Source: Bacillota bacterium
GTDB taxonomy: Bacteria > Bacillota > Clostridia > Peptostreptococcales > Anaerovoracaceae
DNA: 45,453 nt
Direction: 5' to 3'
Assembly: GCA_022767945.1 (NCBI GenBank)
Contig: JALENF010000066.1
Coordinates: forward strand, 1 to 45,453
Of the stretch, positions 38,828 through 45,453 are shown one piece after another. The translations under genes and the position numbers were made by a program. The notes under the pieces are model-generated. The model was given only the letters and a program-made list of their open reading frames with translations, was not told the origin of the DNA and made no database searches. Numbering within the stretch: position 1 is the first letter of the stretch; the number at the start of each line of letters is the position of its first letter.

Positions 38828-39895
38828 ATGAAAAAACTGATTGATAAACTGGAAAAGAACCGGAATTTAAGCAAAGAAGAACTGACGATGCTGGTCGCTG
38901 ACCAGAGTGCAGAAAACCTGCAGTATCTGAACGAAAGAGCTGTCGCTGTAAGACGTTCTGTCTTTGGTAACAGCGTATACATCAGAGGACTCATCGAGTT
39001 TACAAACTACTGCAAAAATGACTGCTATTACTGCGGCCTTCGCTGCAGCAACAGAAAGGCAGACAGATACAGACTCACACCTAAACAGATTCTGCAGTGC
39101 TGCCGCAAAGGACATGAACTGGGATTTCGAACCTTCGTGCTTCAGGGCGGAGAAGATCCCTACTGGAATGACGAGAGGCTGGAGGTTTTGATCGGGGAGA
39201 TAAAGAGAGAGCACCCGGACTGTGCACTCACCCTTTCTATTGGAGAGCGTGAGAGGAAGAGCTACCAGCGGCTTTACGACGCGGGAGCGGACAGATTTCT
39301 GCTAAGACATGAGACAGCAAATGCGGATCACTACGGTATGCTTCACCCGGCGGAAATGTCTCATGCAAACAGGTTGAGATGCCTGAAGGATCTGAAGGAA
39401 ATCGGTTTTCAGACGGGATGCGGTTTTATGGTGGGAAGCCCCGGGCAGACCACAGAGACACTGGTCGAGGATCTCATGTTCATCAGGGAGTTCGAACCTG
39501 CCATGGTGGGAATCGGACCTTTTATTCCGGCCGGCAACACACCTTTCAGCGGCGAGAAGACGGGATCCGTGGAGCTGACTCTGCGGCTGCTGTCCATCAT
39601 CCGCCTGATGAATCCCAAGGTTCTGCTGCCTGCAACCACAGCTCTGGGAACGGCGAAGGAGGATGGTCGCGCCATGGGCATCAAAGCCGGTGCAAATGTA
39701 ATAATGCCGAATCTTTCTCCGACAGACGTAAGGGAAAAGTACCGCATTTACGACAACAAGCTGGCGACAGGTGTCGAAGCAGCGGAGGGATTGAAAGAAT
39801 TAGAGTTAGAAATGGGAAAAATCGGGTATAAAATAGAGATAACCAGAGGGGATTCCCCCTTATGTATAAACACACACAAGAAACAAACAAACTAA
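38828..39895 (+). CDS. hydE: [FeFe] hydrogenase H-cluster radical SAM maturase HydE
   Basis: 'FTNYCKNDCYYCGLRCSNRKADRYRLTPKQI', 'LLRHETANADHYGMLHP', 'GFMVGSPGQTTETLVEDL'. Confidence 0.95.
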   Translation: MKKLIDKLEKNRNLSKEELTMLVADQSAENLQYLNERAVAVRRSVFGNSVYIRGLIEFTNYCKNDCYYCGLRCSNRKADRYRLTPKQILQCCRKGHELGFRTFVLQGGEDPYWNDERLEVLIGEIKREHPDCALTLSIGERERKSYQRLYDAGADRFLLRHETANADHYGMLHPAEMSHANRLRCLKDLKEIGFQTGCGFMVGSPGQTTETLVEDLMFIREFEPAMVGIGPFIPAGNTPFSGEKTGSVELTLRLLSIIRLMNPKVLLPATTALGTAKEDGRAMGIKAGANVIMPNLSPTDVREKYRIYDNKLATGVEAAEGLKELELEMGKIGYKIEITRGDSPLCINTHKKQTN

Positions 39896-39923
39896 CAGAT
39901 TTTTCAGATTGGAGATGGTAAAA

Positions 39924-41354
39924 ATGTATGATCCTAAATCACTTAAGGCGGAGGAGTTCATCTGTCACGAGGAGATACTGGATACACTGAAGTATGCAGA
40001 TGAAAACAAAGATAACAAGGAGCTGATACGTCAGATTCTGGACAAGGCGGCTTTGACGAAGGGCATCAGCCACAGAGAGGCGTCAGTGCTTCTGGCATGT
40101 GAGGACAAGAAGGTCGAGGAGGAAATCTTTGCTCTTGCCAAGAGAATTAAGGACGAGTTTTACGGGAACAGAATTGTTTTGTTCGCGCCTCTTTACCTTT
40201 CAAACTACTGTGTAAACGGCTGCGTTTACTGTCCTTATCACCACCAGAACAAGCACATCGCCCGTAAAAAGCTTTCTCAGGAGGATGTAAGGCGTGAGGT
40301 AATCGCGCTTCAGGACATGGGTCACAAGAGACTTGCTCTTGAGGCCGGCGAAGACCCTGTCAACAATCCGATTGAATATATTCTTGAATGCATTAAGACG
40401 GTTTACTCGATCAACCACAAAAACGGCGCAATCAGACGTGTAAACGTAAACATCGCCGCAACAACAGTTGAGGAGTACAAGATGCTTAAGGATGCGGGAA
40501 TCGGTACATATATTCATTTCCAGGAGACTTATCACAAGGAAGGCTACGAAAAGCTTCATCCTACAGGACCTAAGCACAACTACGCATGGCATACAGAGGC
40601 CATGGACAGAGCTATGGAAGCGGGAATCGACGATGTCGGTCTGGGAGTTTTGTTCGGTCTTGATATGTACAGATATGAGCTTGCAGGTCTGCTGATGCAC
40701 GCAGAACACCTGGAGGCGGCACACGGCGTCGGACCTCACACTATCAGCGTTCCTAGAGTACGTGCGGCTGAAGATATCAACCCTGATGAATTTGACGGCG
40801 GTGTTGACGGCGGAATTACTGACGACCTGTTCGCAAAGATTATCGCTATCATCAGAATTGCTGTTCCTTATACAGGAATGATCATGTCCACAAGAGAAAA
40901 CAAGCAGATGCGTGAACGCGCACTTCAACTTGGAATCTCCCAGGTGAGCGGTGCTTCCAGAACAAGTGTCGGCGGATACGACGAACCTGAACCTGAGGAG
41001 GATAACTCAGCTCAGTTCGAGGTTGAAGACAGAAGAACTCTTGACGAGGTTATCAGGTGGCTTATCGATATGGATTTCATTCCAAGCTTCTGTACAGCCT
41101 GCTACAGAGAAGGCCGTACGGGCGACAGATTCATGGATCTGTGCAAGCATAAGCAGATTCTGAACTGCTGCCATCCGAATGCTCTGATGACGCTGAAGGA
41201 ATATCTGGTTGACTACGCGAGCCCCCAGACGAGAGTGGCCGGGGAGGCTTTGATAGAGAGAGAGCTTGGCAACATTCCTAAGGAAAAAGTACGCAGGATT
41301 GCGGAAGAGTACATCAAGGAGATCGAACATGGCAAGAGAGATTTCAGATTCTAG
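39924..41354 (+). CDS. hydG: [FeFe] hydrogenase H-cluster radical SAM maturase HydG
   Basis: 'LYLSNYCVNGCVYCPYHHQNKHIARKKLSQEDVRREV', 'FQETYHKEGYEKLHPTGPKHNYAWHTEAMDRAMEAG'; ORF-track start is TTG, ATG at 39924 preferred (GGAGATGG RBS). Confidence 0.97.
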   Translation: MYDPKSLKAEEFICHEEILDTLKYADENKDNKELIRQILDKAALTKGISHREASVLLACEDKKVEEEIFALAKRIKDEFYGNRIVLFAPLYLSNYCVNGCVYCPYHHQNKHIARKKLSQEDVRREVIALQDMGHKRLALEAGEDPVNNPIEYILECIKTVYSINHKNGAIRRVNVNIAATTVEEYKMLKDAGIGTYIHFQETYHKEGYEKLHPTGPKHNYAWHTEAMDRAMEAGIDDVGLGVLFGLDMYRYELAGLLMHAEHLEAAHGVGPHTISVPRVRAAEDINPDEFDGGVDGGITDDLFAKIIAIIRIAVPYTGMIMSTRENKQMRERALQLGISQVSGASRTSVGGYDEPEPEEDNSAQFEVEDRRTLDEVIRWLIDMDFIPSFCTACYREGRTGDRFMDLCKHKQILNCCHPNALMTLKEYLVDYASPQTRVAGEALIERELGNIPKEKVRRIAEEYIKEIEHGKRDFRF

Positions 41355-42681
41355 AAAGCCGGACGGCAGTCAGGCTCCGGGCGTTTCGCCAAACGGCGGT
41401 CAGGCTCCGGGCGGCAGCGACCTGAACAGCACTCCAAGCGGCGGACGCGTTCACGTGTCCTTCTTCGGCAGACGTAACGCCGGCAAGTCCAGCCTGGTCA
41501 ATGCGGTCACCGGTCAAAACCTGTCCATTGTCTCCGACACTCCGGGAACCACCACGGATCCTGTCTCCAAGGCCATGGAGCTGCTTCCTCTCGGACCCGT
41601 TGTAATTACAGATACGGCCGGTCTGGATGATGAAGGTCTGGTCGGAGAAATGCGCGTGCAGAAGGCTATGATCATTCTGCGAAAAACAGACATTGCCGTG
41701 CTGGTGGTTGACGGATCATCGGCGGACTTCGGCTCGTCTGATGCGACCGATGGATCCGGCGGAAAATCCTTCCACCTGGCTCCTGACGACGAGCAGCTGG
41801 TCGAGCTTTTCCGCTCAAGAAAGATGCCTTTCATTGTCGCCTTTAACAAAACCGACAAGCTGGCGGCTTCTGCGGCTCAGGCTCTGAACAAGGCCTTTGA
41901 AAACGCTGAATACCCAGTTATCCCTGTCAGCGCTGCTGACGGCCGAGGCATAACAGAACTTAAGGAAAAAATCGCGGCAATGGGAAAGGAAATCGCCGTA
42001 GATAAAAAGATAATCGCGGACAGACTGAATCCGCAGGATGTTGTAATCCTTGTGACGCCAATAGATTCATCTGCTCCTAAGGGCAGAATGATTCTGCCGC
42101 AGGTTCAGGCCATAAGAGACATTCTTGACGGTCATGCAGTATGTATGGTCACTCAGGTTGAGGAGCTTCAGATGTGCCTGGACGCTCTGCGAGAGCCCCC
42201 TGCCCTTGTGGTTACCGACAGCCAGGCGTTCTCTACAGTTAAGGAAATCGTTCCCGAATCAGTTAAGCTTACATCCTTCTCCATTCTGTTTGCTAGACTG
42301 AAGGGAATTCTGAATACAGCAGTTGAGGGTGCGGAGCATCTCAGCAGGCTGAACGACGGCGATAAGGTTTTGATATCTGAGGGCTGCACACACCACAGGC
42401 AGTGTGAAGACATCGGAACGGTGAAGCTGCCGAACTGGATTCAGAAGTACACGGGCAAAACTCTCAACTTCAGCTTTACCAGCGGCGGTCAGTTCCCTGA
42501 GGCCGAGGAGCTGAAGCAGTACGCACTTGTGGTCCACTGTGGAGGCTGTATGTTAAACGAAAGAGAAATGCTTTCCAGAATGCATGTTGCGGAGGAATCC
42601 GGTGTTGCATTCACCAACTACGGAACTCTCATCGCCCACATAAACGGAATTCTTGAGAGAAGTCTGGAGTTTCTGAAATAA
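41329..42681 (+). CDS. hydF: [FeFe] hydrogenase H-cluster maturation GTPase HydF
   Basis: 'VSFFGRRNAGKSSLVNAVTGQNLSIVSDTPGTTTDPV', 'HHRQCEDIGTVKLP', 'HCGGCMLNEREM'; overlaps hydG by 26 nt. Confidence 0.96.
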   Translation: MAREISDSRKPDGSQAPGVSPNGGQAPGGSDLNSTPSGGRVHVSFFGRRNAGKSSLVNAVTGQNLSIVSDTPGTTTDPVSKAMELLPLGPVVITDTAGLDDEGLVGEMRVQKAMIILRKTDIAVLVVDGSSADFGSSDATDGSGGKSFHLAPDDEQLVELFRSRKMPFIVAFNKTDKLAASAAQALNKAFENAEYPVIPVSAADGRGITELKEKIAAMGKEIAVDKKIIADRLNPQDVVILVTPIDSSAPKGRMILPQVQAIRDILDGHAVCMVTQVEELQMCLDALREPPALVVTDSQAFSTVKEIVPESVKLTSFSILFARLKGILNTAVEGAEHLSRLNDGDKVLISEGCTHHRQCEDIGTVKLPNWIQKYTGKTLNFSFTSGGQFPEAEELKQYALVVHCGGCMLNEREMLSRMHVAEESGVAFTNYGTLIAHINGILERSLEFLK

Positions 42682-42692
42682 GGGGGACGACT

Positions 42693-43130
42693 ATGGAGCT
42701 GGTCATCAAGCATTTTACTGAGCTTACGGCAGATGAGCTGTTTGAAATCTACAAGCTGCGCTGCACAGTGTTCATTGTTGAACAGACATGCATCTATCAG
42801 GACGTTGACGATTTCGACCGGATTGCATATCACCTTTGGCTTCGCGACGAGGAAGGCATTCAGGCCTACGCCCGCGTTCTTCCCCAGGGTGCTACCTTTC
42901 CGGAGGCATCTCTTGGACGAGTTATCGCGGTCAAACGTCGCTGCGGTCTTGGAACTCGCATCGTTGATGCCGCTATCAAAACCGCCAGAGACATGTTCAA
43001 CGCTGATATTCTGACCATCGAGGCTCAGGTATATGCCCGCTCGCTGTATGAAAAGTTAGGATTTATCCAGTCTTCTGAAGAATTTGTGGAAGACGGAATT
43101 CCTCATATTCAGATGCAGCTTGAAATATGA
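42693..43130 (+). CDS. GNAT family N-acetyltransferase (ElaA-like)
   Basis: 'LRCTVFIVEQTCIYQDVDDFDRIAYHLWL...ASLGRVIAVKRRCGLGTRIV...AQVYARSLYEKLGF'. Confidence 0.92.
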   Translation: MELVIKHFTELTADELFEIYKLRCTVFIVEQTCIYQDVDDFDRIAYHLWLRDEEGIQAYARVLPQGATFPEASLGRVIAVKRRCGLGTRIVDAAIKTARDMFNADILTIEAQVYARSLYEKLGFIQSSEEFVEDGIPHIQMQLEI

Positions 43131-43139
43131 TAATATAAT

Positions 43140-43206
43140 ATGCGATTTGTGTCACAGTCACAGCTAATAGGATTTCTATCACTTCTGGCACAAATCGCAT
43201 TTTTTA
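43140..43206 (+). terminator. terminator-like hairpin with unusually long loop downstream of GNAT gene
   Basis: ATGCGATTTGTG (43140-43151) pairs with CACAAATCGCAT (43189-43200), 37-nt loop, followed by TTTTT. Confidence 0.6.
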
Positions 43207-43457
43207 TGCTAATTGGGATAAAGAGGACGTTGAACGCACCGTAAAATCTAAAGATTCACGGCGATAATGGCATTCAGGAACGTTATCCTGAACGATGCAA
43301 ATTACAGGTTTACCCACACATTACTGTTTTATTATATCAATGTGACCAATTCCAAGACCATTGCCCAGCTGATTGCTGATAAAATTTGATTAAGCAGGAT
43401 ATATTTTGGTACTGCAGGCAAAAAAAATGCAAAATGTACCGTCCGTGATAAAATTTC

Positions 43458-43543
43458 AAATGTCCGGGGGACATTTTCCCGCCTAACGCCCTTTCGGGCA
43501 TTAGCCAAGGATTAGCCCAGGATTAGCCTGGGACTGAGCCCCT
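43458..43543. repeat. REP-like palindromes plus 11-bp degenerate tandem repeats at ZIP gene 3' end
   Basis: AAATGTCC-GGG-GGACATTT (43458-43476); ATTAGCCAAGG/ATTAGCCCAGG/ATTAGCCTGGG/ACTGAGCCCCT (43500-43543). Confidence 0.6.
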
Positions 43544-44333
43544 AGCCCAAGGAGACATCCAGGATCATCATGATCAGGAAGCCTGCGATGAAGCCCAGGG
43601 TTGTAATTTTGCCGTCGTCGTATTTCTGTGCTTCGGGGAGAAGTTCCTGAACGACAACGTAAATCATCGTGCCTGCAGCAAATGACAGCAGCAGCGGCAT
43701 GACCGGAGTAATAAATGTCGCAAGAACTGCCGCAGATACACCTGAAATAGGTTCAACGATTGCAGATGCGCTTCCTATGAGAAAAGCCTTTCTCTTTGCC
43801 ACTCCGTCTGTGAGAAGAGGCAGCGCAACAGCTGTGCCCTCAGGATAGTTTTGAATTCCGATTCCTACAGCCATTGCAACGGCTCCTGAGAACAGCGCAG
43901 GGTTATCCGGCTGCGAGAGAGCAAGAGCAAAACTCAGTCCCACCGCCATTCCCTCCGGAATGTTGTGTATGGTAATAGCGGCGATGAGCATCATGGTGCT
44001 CTCTTTTATATTTCTTATCTCACCCTTTCTCAGACGCTTTGTATAGTAAGCTTTGAACCTGCCGTCTGCAAAAAGCAGCAGCGAAACCCCCAGAATAAAT
44101 CCAACTGAAACTATAAGCGGTGCAATCTGGTTCAGGCTCTCAGCCCTTGTTATAGCAGGCAGAATCAGTGACCACACTGAAGCCGCAATCATAACCCCTC
44201 CGGCAAACCCCAGGAAGAGACATGATAACGTCCTGCTGATTTCTTTTTTTATCAAAAAAACATTCATGGCACCCAAGGTACTTACAGAAAAAGTAAACAG
44301 GGTGCCAAGCAGTGCCCATGTAATTCCATTCAT
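43542..44333 (-). CDS. ZIP family metal transporter
   Basis: 'AITIHNIPEGMAVGLSFALAL' and 'GIGIQNYPEGTAVALPLL' ZIP TM4/TM5 motifs. Confidence 0.95.
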   Translation of the reverse strand: MNGITWALLGTLFTFSVSTLGAMNVFLIKKEISRTLSCLFLGFAGGVMIAASVWSLILPAITRAESLNQIAPLIVSVGFILGVSLLLFADGRFKAYYTKRLRKGEIRNIKESTMMLIAAITIHNIPEGMAVGLSFALALSQPDNPALFSGAVAMAVGIGIQNYPEGTAVALPLLTDGVAKRKAFLIGSASAIVEPISGVSAAVLATFITPVMPLLLSFAAGTMIYVVVQELLPEAQKYDDGKITTLGFIAGFLIMMILDVSLG

Positions 44334-44421
44334 TTTCTACTATCAGCTCCTTTTGTAATATCCTATGCAGCTGATACCGAAGTGGTTACACGCGTATTAT
44401 CAAGTTAGTCGGTCGCGGTCA

Positions 44422-45453
44422 TCATTTAGACGAAAGCACGATTTCGCGGCCGGCAGCAAACTTTTTAACCAGGCGTGATTTGCCGCTGTCGTAGCAGAGT
44501 CTTTCCAGTCTGTCGCGAACTGACAGGCCGGCCGGAGATTCTACACCGGAGTCGTCAAGAACAAGAGCATCAAATTCATATCCCGGCTTGAAGGTTCCCA
44601 CATCGCCGAAGTACTTTCCTCCACCTGCCGTTGCAAGCCAGAAAGCCTGCTCAAAGGTCAGTACAGGGCTGTCCTGATCCACAAGACGCCAGTACATTTT
44701 GGAAGCTTTGATAGATGAGACCATGGCAGCCATCATATCCAGAGAGGTGCCCCCGGCAATGTCGCTGCCCAGACCCATGTTTACCCCGGACTCGAGGAAC
44801 CTGGCTGCCGGCGCGATGCCGCTGGACAGGTTCATATTTGAGTCGGCGCAGTGTGCGATAAAAGCGCCGTGAGCCTTCATTATCTCAAGTTCCGTATCGT
44901 CGCTGTAAACGCAGTGAGCCATAATTGCAGGATTTTCGGGCGTTCCCATACAGCCGAAGATTTCATATGCGTTGGCGTAGCTTGTTGACGCGGGAACCAG
45001 TTCCTTAACCCACTGAATCTCCGACGGATTCTCTGAAAGGTGTGACTGGATTCTCAGACCTCGTTCCTCCGCAAGCCTGCCCAGTCCTCTCATCAGCTCG
45101 TCGCTGCACGACGGAATAAAGCGCGGAGTCAGAATAGGCTTGGTTCGCTCGTACCTTCCATCGATGGCATCCAGCCATTTTTCGGTGTCTTCAAGAGCAG
45201 CCTGAGGGCTCGGTTCCTGGAGGTTTTGACCGCCGTTTCTGTCCATGTTCACCCTGCCGGCAAATGTCACCAGGCCCGATGCCTCCAGCATGTCCATCAG
45301 CGCGATGGTACCCTCGGTGTGCAGCGTGCCGAAGAAAACAGCCCTAGTGGTAAACGATTTCCTCAAATCCTCGACCAGCTTCCCGTAGGCTCTCTTTGCG
45401 TACTCCACGTCGGCGTATCTGGCCTCCTGGGGGAAGGTGTAGGTGTTCAGCCA
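44422..45453 (-). CDS. guaD: guanine deaminase, truncated by right window edge
   Basis: Frame open to the window edge: WLNTYTFPQEARYADVEYAKRAY...; 'RIQSHLSENPSEIQWV', 'HCVYSDDTELEIM', 'GLGSDIAGGTSLDMMAAM'. Confidence 0.93.
   Translation of the reverse strand, partial: WLNTYTFPQEARYADVEYAKRAYGKLVEDLRKSFTTRAVFFGTLHTEGTIALMDMLEASGLVTFAGRVNMDRNGGQNLQEPSPQAALEDTEKWLDAIDGRYERTKPILTPRFIPSCSDELMRGLGRLAEERGLRIQSHLSENPSEIQWVKELVPASTSYANAYEIFGCMGTPENPAIMAHCVYSDDTELEIMKAHGAFIAHCADSNMNLSSGIAPAARFLESGVNMGLGSDIAGGTSLDMMAAMVSSIKASKMYWRLVDQDSPVLTFEQAFWLATAGGGKYFGDVGTFKPGYEFDALVLDDSGVESPAGLSVRDRLERLCYDSGKSRLVKKFAAGREIVLSSK

Noticed and set aside
40200-40928. 242-aa minus ORF antisense to hydG
   Set aside because: Antisense shadow of hydG; composition typical of reverse-strand artefact.
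43500-43543. 11-bp repeats considered as a CRISPR array
   Set aside because: Contiguous short degenerate tandem units with no spacers and no cas genes.

Overview
This 45.5 kb window is a bacterial chromosomal segment, most likely from an anaerobic Clostridia-type Firmicute (inferred from gene content), with most genes on the minus strand. No rRNA, tRNA or CRISPR array was recognised. Modules from left to right: a left-edge-truncated secreted protein divergent from a large two-domain XRE-like protein; an ABC exporter operon split by an IS110-family element whose pre-insertion junction can be rebuilt (1539 bp, core inside TACTT); an Lrp/AsnC regulator; a Na+-pump biotin carboxyltransferase/decarboxylase operon containing both a 12S-like and a 5S/OadA-like carboxyltransferase; a housekeeping block (nudix, hom, udk, MBL/beta-CASP, PHP, DJ-1, DUF1461, hpt, DUF1232, ysxC, lon, clpX, clpP, tig, CYTH, dapB); a PD-(D/E)XK-like protein with a 19-bp perfect inverted repeat in its upstream region; a nickel block (larE-larB-larC, NikMN/Q/O ECF transporter, DUF3842) behind a structured leader candidate; deoC convergent with an uncharacterised membrane/J-like gene pair; hydE-hydG-hydF; a GNAT; a ZIP transporter; and a right-edge-truncated guanine deaminase. 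The strongest candidates for follow-up are the IS110 insertion with its putative bridge RNA, the lar leader RNA, the nuclease with its inverted repeats, the composite Na+ carboxyltransferase operon, and the J-like/membrane protein pair. All family calls are from reading motifs; no database search was run.
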